Of a stretch of DNA of 64,000 bases, positions 41,829 to 51,224 are shown piece by piece. Both the position numbers and the translations under genes were made by a program. Positions within the stretch are counted from its first letter, which is position 1. Every line of letters begins with the position of its first letter. The notes beneath the pieces are model-generated. The model ran no database searches, was not told the DNA's origin, and saw only the letters and a program-made list of their open reading frames with translations. Source of the stretch: Ephydatia muelleri (taxonomy: Eukaryota > Porifera > Demospongiae > Spongillida > Spongillidae); NCBI GenBank assembly GCA_013339895.1, contig JABACO010000008.1, positions 10,851,745 through 10,915,744 on the forward strand, given 5' to 3'.

Positions 41829-42621
41829 TCACCTTGACAAAGTATCCAGAAACACAGGGCTGAGATCACTTTGCTGAGGCGAAACATCTTCCAGTTCTTT
41901 AGATAGGCAGCAGTTGCTAAAATGACCCTTCCGATAACATCTATAGCATGTAGCCTTTCTAGCTGGACATTCACTAAAAGGGTGTTGTTCCGTGCCACAT
42001 CTTGAACACTTCTTACCTTGCTGCCTCTTTGGAAAGCTGTCTGGTTGACCTTTCACATGTCTTTTACTGCCTGATGCTTCATCCAGTGTGACATCTTCCA
42101 TCCCTTTCAGAACTTTTTGCTGTTCTTGAACTGCTTCCTGTTGTCTCACTATCCTCTTAGCTTTTTCCAAAGTAAGGTCTGGGTCAAGCTGAAGTCTCTT
42201 TGACATAGTTTCGTCTCTGATGCCAACGACAATTCTATCTCCTATCATTTCTGCTGTTAACGCGCCGTAATCACAATTTTCTGTCAATTTGTACAGCTCC
42301 ATTACGTATGTGTCTATCGGCTCACCTTCACGCTGGCATCGACAATTAAATCGCGCTCTCTCATAAATGACATTTCTTCTCACCTTGAAAAACACGTCCA
42401 GTTTCTCAACAACCTTTTGGTATACCTTCCGCTCGTCGGAGGTTATATTGGTCGATGCAAGAACTGATTACACACCTTCGCCCATACAATAAAGTAGTGT
42501 TCGATTCCTCGGCAAGGCCAGCTGCCTCACGAAACTGGTTAAACCTAGCTATCCACTGAGGCCAGTCATCCGGCGTTTGAAAGTTGAATGGGTCTGGTGG
42601 TTTCAACAAAACCTGTGCCAT
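41829..42621 (-). pseudogene. Gypsy gag
   Basis: Gag starts with ATG at 42621 directly after the primer site; it reads 'PPDPFNFQTPDDWPQWIARF', typical of Mag-like gag. A frameshift at about 42400 leads to 42395-41829, which carries the capsid helices and two zinc knuckles ('CSRCGTEQHPFSECP' and 'CYRCYRKGHFSNCC'). It ends before the protease in another frame. Confidence 0.85.
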
Positions 42622-42637
42622 TCCAACGCTGCCACCA

Positions 42638-42721
42638 TGTGGTATTCGTCAATATGATAATCAATAATCACAATTCTATATAAAGCACACATTAATAATA
42701 CAATGGTTAGTTAACACCACA
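42638..42721 (-). repeat. Gypsy 5' LTR, 84 bp, with primer site
   Basis: This is the second copy of the LTR, followed on the minus strand by TGGTGGCAGCGTTGGA, a TGG-initiated primer-binding site. The matching tRNA was not determined. Confidence 0.88.
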
Positions 42722-42726
42722 AAATG

Positions 42727-43834
42727 CACATGAATTTGAATATAAAATTCAACATTGGTGTTTGTGTGCATACACCAATGTTGGCGATGGGTACATGACA
42801 ATTTCATGATGCACATTCAAAGTGGTTTTAGAGGTATGATGTGATTTGGCTTCTCAATATTGTTATGTATGTGGTATGCCCTTACACCACAGAAAAAAAA
42901 AAAAAACGTCGGAAATACGAATGAAGTGACCAGGCGGCCTGGCAGTTAAGCCGCCATCTGATGTGCCATCACGAAGGTGAGTTTAGTGCAGCTATCATAG
43001 ATGAAATGCACATGAATTTGAATATAAAAGTCAACATTGGTGTATGTGTGCATGTGTTTGTGTATACCACATAACTGATCATACCACGATGACAGTACAA
43101 TTGACTTGCAGTTTAGTCTGGTGTCTAGAATGACTCATGTGAGAATATTTGCAGGTGCCTAATGCTGAACAACACGTGCATGCTACTTACCTTCCCCCCC
43201 CCCCCCCCCCCCCCCCTTACAGATGATTATGAATACACATACAGCTAGATGCTGTTCTTATGCACGTTTACTTGTGTTTTCTGTCAACATTTGCAGACTC
43301 CTCATGGGAGGAAATGTGTGCTAAAATATTGAGTAAGTAATTCCTACATGTATCAACATTAATTAGTGCACTTAATGTGTGCCACTAGAAATAAGAGTAT
43401 TGGAATTGCCTTAGGTTCCATTACTAAAAAGGATTTTGTGACATGCATTGTGCAACATTTATGATTTCAAACTCGCATTTACATTTATCCATATGTTTCA
43501 CGTTCCTCAACTACCAGCCGTGACCACAGATCCAGAAATATTTTAATCCCAAGTAAGCTATTATTGTTACCTTGTTGGTATGTTTTGTACCATTTCTCTA
43601 CAACTACCAGCAGCCTCTGTATTTTGTGTTTATGTATGGTGTGTTTGTTTTTTTATTTTATATAATCTCTGATGCACATGTACATAAACCCATTACAATT
43701 AGAATTCTAAGCATCATTCAATAGAGAGGGGAGGGTTGGAGGCAAAGTTCCCAAAACAGATGCTGCATTACCCCTCTGAATGGCCACGGAAATCTTTTGC
43801 AGGAGGTATTATATTTGTGTTTGTATGTATGAAG
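42727..43834. repeat. Segmental duplication, non-coding (copy A continued)
   Basis: This aligns with 55179-55945. It includes a second tandem copy (42784-43008) of the segment at 38505-38752, a 23-bp C tract (43194-43216) and a short palindrome (ACACCAATGTTG near 42771 against CAACATTGGTGT near 42751). No gene is recognised. It ends at the start of coiled-coil copy C. Confidence 0.7.
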
Positions 43835-44710
43835 GGTCATTAGATGCATGTCATGGATCATAGTCTAATGCATAGATGGCTGACAATTGTGAAGAGTTCT
43901 CTGTCCATAGCACATGCAGGAAAAGGAGGCCATAAGGCAAGAGTTGATAGCCCTCAGGGAGAACACCCTAAGGGTACGGAGGGAGGAGAAAGAGGAAAGG
44001 GAAGACCTCATGGCAATGTGGCTGCATAGAGAGGTTTGTGTCACTGTATCCTTAAGTACAGATACCATATGTTTGTACGTAATCATAGTGCCTAGGGTCC
44101 AAGTCTGGGCCAGTCCTGAATAAGGCATATGGCTGATTGTTCTTCCATTCACTGCAGGAAGATATAGAAGCCCTGAAAGAAGAAATTCAAGAGTGGAGAC
44201 AGAAGTGGGAGGAGAGGAGGGAAAACTCCAAGAAGATGAAAGAGGGCAGGGCCCAAACAAAGGTATTTGTGCCACTGTGTGTCCATTGACTGTAAGTGTC
44301 TTAAGGCTTTTCCAAGATTAATAGTTTTTGATTATTACCTCCGGCTTTAACTCTATCATTAGGATCTGCTTTTGTAGACAGGATGGACAGTATATCCCCC
44401 TTTAGCAGGCAATCTGGGGGATCGGTTGATATGGCAATTTTTAGTCTTTAGGCGGGTAAACAGGGTGGCTAGGCAAAGATATCACAGCAATACTTCTTAA
44501 GTGTGGGTACTGTTACAAAGCATGGGAACATGTCATTAGCATCACACCCAGCCCGTAAAATGTCCGGTCCCCAGTTTAAGTCTATGATTGCCGTATTTAT
44601 CTTCACTTGAGTGTGTCAGTAAACCACCTCCAATGAAGAGATGCATATGCCACATGGCTACTTCCAGTTTTTAAACACAAAAAAGTGCATTCAGATATCT
44701 ATATATATAT
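43835..44710 (+). pseudogene. Coiled-coil gene, copy C (partial)
   Basis: Two exons match copies A and B: about 43917-44034 after CACATGCAG ('EKEAIRQELIALRENTLRV') and about 44158-44262 after CTGCAG ('EDIEALKEEIQEWRQKWEE'), both followed by GT donors and both open. Upstream and downstream exons are missing, replaced by copy A's flank on the left and by repeat R on the right. It is an incomplete duplicate. Confidence 0.6.
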
Positions 44711-45104
44711 GGGTTAGTTTCCGAGAAAATGAAAAGTAGCTATGTATATAAAAAGTTACAAAAATGCTTCACGTTTGAATCGCTAAAACTCCGTAAAGGT
44801 TTAAGCTATCAACTTTCTATTTCGAACACTTCTTGCCACACCACTTCTCTCTACGAAAATCGATTTTGGTGTCTTACCCTTGCTCCTTGCCGACGTTACA
44901 AGGCACAGTACCCCGAGGGGTTCAAAATACAGGTAGCTCCATGCAGGAATGTCCAAATCACTTCAAGATCGATATGCACGTAAAGGAGTCCTGTCACTGT
45001 TTATTTCTGCAGATCGTTGATTTTTACCTTATCCGTTATGGAGATACAGCAATGCAAAGTAAAGTCCACGTTTCCCGCTCGAATCGCGCCTTTCTCAGTC
45101 CCAT
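44711..45104. repeat. Left outer part of repeat R, no gene
   Basis: Words such as CACGTTTGAATCGCTA recall the hairpin repeat that follows at 45105 and its relative at 56686. No coding was recognised. Confidence 0.5.
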
Positions 45105-45256
45105 TCGTTTGAATCGCTTTAACTTCCCAACGGATAACGCTATCGACTTCCTATTTTCAACGCTTCCTAGTAAAATAGAGTAGTACGAACAGTTGAAAAT
45201 GGGAAGTCGATAGCTTTATCCGTTGGGAGGTTATAGCGCTTCAATCGCGATGCATT
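45105..45256. repeat. Hairpin repeat, copy 1
   Basis: Arms about 45105-45169 and 45194-45256 pair through CAACGGATAACGCTATCGAC and AAGTCGATAGCTTTATCCGT, with a 24-bp loop. The sequence leads directly into ACCGTGGGGCAATTTTC and repeat R. A closer-to-perfect relative is at 56686-56867. Confidence 0.8.
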
Positions 45257-45269
45257 TTAATAACATTTT

Positions 45270-45652
45270 AACCGTGGGGCAATTTTCTCAGAAACTGTCC
45301 CAAATATAATAAAAAACGGCATGTATACCAGCGTGAAGTACAAATGTATCCGTGAAATGACTAACCAATCTCTAGCATTATATTCGCATCGGTATGTTTC
45401 TCTGCAGGGCGATGTTTTACGGTTTGAAAGTGAACACACGTCCCAGATATTAACATCGTTGGAATGTCCCTTTATGTGAAGCAAACTAACACGCGATTTT
45501 GTCTCGTTCCCAGTCACACTTATATAACCCATCTTTCACTTACGTAATGAGTCTGGGAACGACGATTGTAGAAGAGACTTATGTTACTTCCAAGTGTGAA
45601 TTTAAGATGTACTGGTTCAAAGTGCGCAGTGCATATCACCTCGAAAGTTAGG
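45270..45652. repeat. Repeat R left part, LINE-free (empty site)
   Basis: This matches 5156-5489 and then, after AATTTAAGATG and about a dozen bases, continues with GTGCGCAGTGCATATCACC, which lies on the far side of the LINE at 8433. It is therefore a paralogous site without the LINE. Confidence 0.8.
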
Positions 45653-46021
45653 TAGTCTCGTACCCAGACCCTTATTCCCACAGCTGCGAATGGATTACAT
45701 CACCGCTACTTGGAAAGAGGGTCTGGCGCATAGGCCCCTAACACCTCCTTTTTGGTTCTGACTTGTTATGCCAATTATTGTGTCGTCATAAATGTCGTCA
45801 TCGTGTAATTATGGTTACTGTTAAGTCTTGATTCTGTTCTAGAAGCTATAGTGAGCGAAGACATCAACTTAAGCTTCCCTTCAACACGCTGTTCTTCAAG
45901 AGCTGATAAAATGCAAAGGAGACCGTCATTGTCACTTGGTCTGTTGCTGCTTGAATATAAGGATGCCATAAAGGAGGGGAATGGCAGCCGTGTCCTGCGT
46001 TGTTAGAAGTATTTTTTACCT

Positions 46022-46274
46022 CTATTTAAAGCTACAGGACACAATAACTACAGTTTTGAGGCATTGTACTGTGATAGAGGTCATCAAAAGCGTACGGTAG
46101 AACTGCGTAGCACAACGACTTTCTACTTCCAGTAGGCAAGAAGATAAATACGTCATTGCCTTCCATAAAGGTCCTGATAAGCGAATATCCAAGTCTTTGG
46201 GATGCACGAATAATAACGGCGTCTAGCGATTCCCCCGAGTTAGTCCCCGACATTCTAATCGCTGCTTGACTCAT
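46022..46274 (-). pseudogene. RecQ-like helicase N-terminal exon, captured copy 2
   Basis: The first 30 residues equal copy 1. A short deletion then removes the Q-motif segment, and the frame passes to 'GNDVFIFLPTGSRKSLC', where the Walker A Gly is replaced by Arg. A second overlapping frame shows a further shift. It is non-functional and damaged differently from copy 1. Confidence 0.68.
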
Positions 46275-46376
46275 TATTGCTATGGAATGCTACTAATTAC
46301 ACGATGACGACACTTATGACGACACAATAATTGGCATAACAAGTCAGAACCAAAAAGTGATCTACGCGCCTCTTTC

Positions 46377-46492
46377 CTAGTCTCGTACCTAGACCCACCA
46401 TGACGTAAGTGTTTATCGCTTACAGTATAAACACTTGTCGTAGTGTAAGTGATAAACACTTACGTCATGGTGGGTTTGGGTATGAGAAGTCA
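46377..46492. mobile_element. 116-bp palindromic MITE with 8-bp TSD
   Basis: It is flanked by CCTCTTTC at 46369-46376 and 46493-46500; the copy-1 element at 10685 has a single CCTCTTTC. Arms pair through GACCCACCATGACGTAAGTG and its near-complement, then GTTTATC and GATAAAC. Its ends (CTAGTCTCGTACC) belong to the same TIR family as its host element. A related left end with the same ACCATGACGTAAG is at 27050. Confidence 0.85.
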
Positions 46493-46554
46493 CCTCTTTC
46501 ACGTAGCGGTGATGTAATCCATCCGCAGCTGTGGGAATAAGGGTCTGGGTACGT

Positions 46555-47043
46555 GACAAAAAGGTTAATGTCCACCATCTTTTTTCCCCCATACCGTAAT
46601 TCCATTCGTTCATGTACGATATCGATATGTTTTCAAAACCTAACGTCGTGTATGGGACTTCCGTGACCAATTTGCACTAACAAGGGCACGCCCATTCCAT
46701 TGACAAGTTATTAATTATCATTGCTCAACAAAAAATTACGTAATGGCAAAGTAATTAATCTTGTTGTTGATTCTGCTGCTCGGCATAAGATTAAAGCGAA
46801 AAGCAAGTGTTATTTTAAAATACGAATTTTGTGCCAGGTTGAAAAAAAAATCAACTACTTTTATCATTGTATGTCTATGGATGTCCGCATTTTCTGTACA
46901 TACATGTATAAATAACATTTCGTGCTGTGTTACGTAGCGCTCTGTACATGTTCTGTAATCAATACCAATTATCTGACTCAGTGTAGATGCAGCGCACGCA
47001 AAATAAGTATACGGTATACATTGTTCAAAACAATTACACATGT
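46555..47043. repeat. Repeat R right part
   Basis: This matches 10753-11260 with small indels and is non-coding. After ACACATGTC it continues into new sequence (TGACCCTGG), showing where the palindrome joint cuts copy 1. Confidence 0.8.
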
Positions 47044-47200
47044 CTGACCCTGGATGTACACCAAGACAATGTGACATGTTGGAATTACTCCCGACTGTGC
47101 CAGTCAACAGAGGCGAGGCGCCTACCAAGCAATCCACAAACCATTGCATGCGCCCTCTATCAGTGAACAGGTCCCCAAGTCTGTCCTTTGATCAGCTAAA

Positions 47201-47353
47201 ATGTCCGATCCAGACATTGAAAGATGTGACAGCACCAGACCAGTTAAATATGCACATCCTTTCACACCAGTAAGGAAGCCTGATCAACCTGCTGCATCAC
47301 AAGATGATACAGAGCACATGGGTATTAACAAACAAAGAAAACAATTGAAGTGA
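47201..47353 (+). CDS. Hypothetical 50-residue ORF
   Basis: From ATG 47201 to TGA 47353 the frame reads 'MSDPDIERCDSTRPVKYAHP' and 'GINKQRKQLK'. Composition is protein-like and hydrophilic, but no family is recognised. It could be an exon end or chance. Confidence 0.2.
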   Translation: MSDPDIERCDSTRPVKYAHPFTPVRKPDQPAASQDDTEHMGINKQRKQLK

Positions 47354-48411
47354 TAGGTCAACCGGTTCTCCTGCATTGTATATGGTGAGTCATCACATCT
47401 CTTGTTATCACATCAACTTGCGATGAATGTGTCAAATTTACGCCACCGTAATATCGCCAGTATCGCGTCGGACATTTCCGCACCTCCGCTACTATAAATG
47501 ACGTAGTTGCATATGCCACAATCACATTTGCTACAAGCTATATGGAGGTATGAAATGATACAAAATATAGCCGGGTCTAATATGATGTGTATTGTTTCCA
47601 CCAAAGCTGCAACTCTCGCCCACCGCCCCGGCCACGTCAGACCTGGAAGAAGTCATACGTGTACGTTAATAGAACACCTCTATAATGCACGAGGGAGGTG
47701 GCAGTGTAGAAAGTGGAGGAGGGGAGGTGGAGGGGGAAGGTGGAGGGGGGTAGGTGGGTGGTGGCGGAAAGTGGAGGGGAAGGTGGAGGGGGAAGGTGGA
47801 GGGGGAAGGTGGATGGGGGTGGGTGGGGAAGGTGGAATGGGGGAAAGGTAGAGGAGGGAGGCAAGGTGGAGAGGGAATGGGAATAGGGCATGCAGATATA
47901 CAATATAAAATATATCACGAGAGCAGCATGCAAACGGCAAAAATGGGTAGAAAAACTTGCCCTCAGTAAGATTAAATGCCTAGTGTAACCGAATTAGTTC
48001 GGAACGAAGTAGCCAGGCCAATACCCACGTGACTAAGAGGCATAGCGGAAAGAAGAAAAGTGAGCTGTACGTGAAAATCTCGATTCAAGAGATCTTCGCC
48101 CGGGAAATCCAGGATTTAGTTATGGGGGGGGGGGGGGGGGGGGGGCCGAAGTCAAGCGGACTCTCAACGTATATTTTGGAGGAGTGTCTAATTCAATGGC
48201 TGGACTCTCAGATATGGTAATTAGGAACCGTTGCAAAGAAGCACCAGACGCTAAACATAATTTAGCTACATCCTTCGCCACTAGCAGCCGAAACCTTGAC
48301 CTTCTCAGTCTTTCGAAAAATGCCCCCGACGGCTTCAGCATTTGTACGTTCTACACGTGCTAATTAATATAAAGCAATACTAATGTGCAGGTACCCAGCC
48401 CCCTAGATCAC
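47354..48411. repeat. Intergenic DNA with G-rich minisatellite and G tract
   Basis: 47690-47890 holds irregular GGAAGGTGGAGGGG repeats. A 22-bp G run spans 48124-48145. No gene is recognised. Proline/serine-rich minus-strand frames here are composition artefacts. Confidence 0.75.
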
Positions 48412-50288
48412 GGGTCATTCCATACCAAATGAGCAGGAGTTGTGACTCACGTCTTCCGATTTTGCTCCAATTTCTCATATATGTTGGTCTTGATATAAAA
48501 GTGACTTGTACCATTTATTGAGTTAATAACTTTAATGGTTTACGAAATACACGCCACTGAATAATTAATTTTTTCATAAAAATTGCAACTTTGCACACTT
48601 ATGTCTTGGCCGCAATACAATGCACAAAGGAGTTCCAGGCATCAAATTGAAGGCCATGATCAGGTGAACTGATCTATGATGATTATTTTGGGGTGTGGTT
48701 AAAGGGTTAAATTTGTATCAACTTCAAAGCACCTTTTTCAATATAGAGGTGCCTTTCCACACTGAAACACAAAATTTTTTTTTACACAAGTGAAGGGACT
48801 ATCAATGTCAGTACTCTTCTGAAAAAAAAAGTTTGTGTATTGATTGCCCCTGAGAACCACACGCTGTTAAACCCGAGGACGCCATTTTTTCCTCATCAAA
48901 AATCATTGTTGTTTTTATAGTTTCCAAGTGGTGTTATGTAACTGTCTAACCACAGCTGCCCACCAGTAGTAGCGTGACTCAGCAAATAGTGCTTCCTTAT
49001 TTGGACAAGAGCGCGCTTTTGTCTTAACATGTCCATTGATTGTCACAATTATTGTCCCGTTCAAGAAGCATCGGCGCCGCATATATATGTGCATCTTCGA
49101 GTTGCATCAGAACATCCATCTCTGTCTTTGCGAAGTGGAGACTTGCTGTGTGTAAACTGTCTAAAAGCAGTTCAAAAGAATGATGTGAAGTAGCTTTCGA
49201 ACCCGCAGGGCTTAGCAGTCTTTCCCCGGAATGTGCTGAGTCAACTCCTTATTCCTCAATGCAAGATAGCGACAGTTCAAGTGACGATTTGCCCGATAGT
49301 CTTGCATTACGCAAGATAAACGAAACGCTTTCTTCCCAAGAGGTCTCCCCATTCAGAAAGAGATACATCCATAGTCACAGTCTATCGGGCAAATCGTCAC
49401 TTGAACTGTCGCTATCTTGCGTTGAGGAATAAAGAGTTGACTCAGCACATTCCTGGGAAAGACTGCTAAGCCCTGCGGGTTCGAAAGCTACTTCACATCA
49501 TTCTTTTGAACTGCTTTTAGACAGTTTACACACAGCAAGTCTCCACTTCGCAAAGACAGAGATGGATGTTCTGATGCAACTCGAAGATGCACATACATGT
49601 ATATGCGGCGCCGATGCTTCTTGAACGGGTCACGACAATAATTGTGACGATCAAGGACATGTTGAGACAAAAAGCGCGCTCTTGTCCAAATAAGGAAACC
49701 CTATTTGCTGAGTCATGCTACTAGATAAACCCACTGGTGGGCAGCTGTGGTTAGACAGTTACATAACACCACTTGGAAACTATAAAAACAACAATGATTT
49801 TTGATGAGGAAAAAATGGCGTCCTCGGGTTTAACAGCGTGTGGTTCTCAGGGGCAATCAATACACAAACTTTTTTTTTCAGAAATGTACTGACATTGATA
49901 GTCCCTTCACTTGAGTAAAAACAAAATTTGTGTTTCAGTGTGGGAAGGCACCTCTATATTGAAAAAGGTGCTTTGAAGTTGATACAAATTTAACCCTTTA
50001 ACCACACCCCAAAATAATCATCATAGATCAGTTCACCTGATCATGGCCTTCAATTTGATGCCCGGAACTCCTTTGTGCATTGTATTGCAACCAAGATATA
50101 AGTGTGCAAAGTTGCAATTTTTATGAAAAAATTAATTATTCAGTGGCGTGTATTTCGTAAACCATTAAAGTTATTAACTCAATAAATGGTACAAGTCACT
50201 TTTATATCAAGACCAACATATATGAGAAATTGGAGCAAAATCGGAAGACGTGAGTCACAACTCCTGCTCATTTGGTATGGAATGACCC
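48412..50288. mobile_element. 1.88-kb fold-back element
   Basis: The left arm 48412-49299 and right arm 49382-50288 are long inverted repeats (888 and 907 bp) with scattered substitutions and a few indels, separated by an 82-bp loop. Termini are GGGTCATTCCATACC and its complement. No terminal duplication was found (CAC occurs on both sides of the ends but is not informative). A zinc-like exon is included in the arms, better preserved in the right one. Confidence 0.85.
49488..49670 (-). pseudogene. Zinc-binding-like exon inside the fold-back arm
   Basis: The frame reads 'CRDPFKKHRRRIYMYVHLRV' and 'SLRSGDLLCVNCLKAV'. A C..PF..H pattern followed about 30 residues on by G..LCVNC is known to me from the N-terminus of a sponge/cnidarian family of unknown function. 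The mirrored segment at 49030-49190 is more degraded. It is probably captured host or transposon coding sequence. Confidence 0.4.
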
Positions 50289-50386
50289 TCACGCTTGCTC
50301 GGCAAAGGCGGCATTACATACGACAGCTGGTCAGGCTGTACAAAACTACTAGATTGTGTCTCGTTCCCGAACGAGTATGTGCAACA
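50289..50386. other. Short unique spacer
   Basis: It ends at the hAT target site GTGCAACA (50379-50386). No gene is seen. Confidence 0.4.
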
Positions 50387-50773
50387 CAGTGGTGTTAGCG
50401 AGGGGGGGGGGGGGGGCAGGGGGGGACATATGTCCCCGGGCGCAGGGTTGAGGGGGCGCCGAAATAGACAAGAGATAATTAATAATCGCGTCAACGAGAA
50501 CTCACAAACGCATGGGCAGATACCGGGGGCAGTTGTAACCCGTTCATATAATATAAGGCTCCTCCCTTTCCCTCTTTTCCACTAGGTACCCCCCCCCCCC
50601 CCCCCGGGCCAGAAGCCGACAGCCCCCCTGCCCCCGGGCCACAAGCCGACAGCACCACCACCCGACCCCACCCCCCCACCCCCCGGGCCACAAGTCGACA
50701 GCACCACCCCCCACCCCCCGGCGCCAGTAGTGCATTATGTCCCCGGGCGCACAACACTCACGCTACGCCACTG
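50387..50773. mobile_element. Non-autonomous hAT element, 387 bp
   Basis: Left terminus CAGTGGTGTTAGCG and inverted right terminus CAGTGGCGTAGCGTGAG, with exact 8-bp TSD GTGCAACA at 50379-50386 and 50774-50781. The interior is G-rich at the left (50401-50416) and has CCCCCGGGCCACAAGCCGAC minisatellite units at the right (50588-50720). No transposase. Gly/Pro-rich frames are artefacts. Confidence 0.85.
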
Positions 50774-51224
50774 GTGCAACAGAAATATCACTGGTATAAG
50801 GTCACGCGCGCAAAGAATGCAATTTGTGCTGAAATACGATTTGAGGAAGTGTCACCTAAGCCACATGGTGTGTTTAATTTGTTACAAGCCCCTTGAACGA
50901 GGGGGAAACAACAAACACCACCATCTTTCACAACACCAAACACATTCGGGCTAGCGCTCATCACAAAAAGCATCTCAAGCCCACTTCCCGTGGACAGACA
51001 AACGCTTCCTTTGATGAAGCTTAAACTTGGTTAAGACAATCCTCTATTGTCGAATTGAGTGCATTAGAATCATTTAGTAAATTACATGTCGGGCCTTCAT
51101 TCTGCGATATGAATATTTATGGGAACAACCAGGAGTTGGAAATGGAGGGTTTGTAGCTAGTTGCGTTGTTACACTGCAATTATAACATGACAAGTGAGTA
51201 TAGTGTACATGTATGTCTGTACAG
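50774..51224. other. No gene recognised
   Basis: A short plus-strand frame reads 'MVCLICYKPLERGG' (about 50860-50900), with a CxxC, but it is only about 25 residues of plausible protein and has no family match. The remainder is unique and AT-rich. Confidence 0.35.

Larger units (their letters stand above)
38753..42721 (-). mobile_element. Ty3/Gypsy LTR retrotransposon with 84-bp LTRs
   Basis: LTRs at 38753-38836 and 42638-42721 are both 84 bp, begin TGTGGTATTCG, end AACACCACA and differ at only a few positions. The 5-bp TSD AAATG lies at 38748-38752 and 42722-42726. Two paralogous empty sites (43004-43008 and 55174-55178) carry a single AAATG. Internal order on the minus strand is gag, protease/RT, RNase H, integrase. 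Very short LTRs are known in the Mag group (C-clade) of Gypsy; membership is inferred. Multiple stops and frameshifts make it inactive. Confidence 0.92.
45653..46554. mobile_element. TIR DNA transposon carrying a RecQ-like exon (copy 2)
   Basis: Termini TAGTCTCGTACCCAGACCC and GGGTCTGGGTACGTGAC enclose the same interior as the element at 8465-10752 but without its nested hAT and the 0.8-kb insertion. It contains its own nested 116-bp MITE. The right flank is too diverged for a clear TSD. No transposase is present. Confidence 0.75.

Noticed and set aside
47637..47940. Proline/serine-rich frames on the minus strand
   Set aside because: They arise from GGAAGGTGGAGGGG repeats and have no domain.
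49455..49500. Possible tRNA from a GGTTCGAAAGC B-box-like word
   Set aside because: No matching A box, acceptor stem or cloverleaf could be formed; no tRNA or rRNA gene was found in the window.
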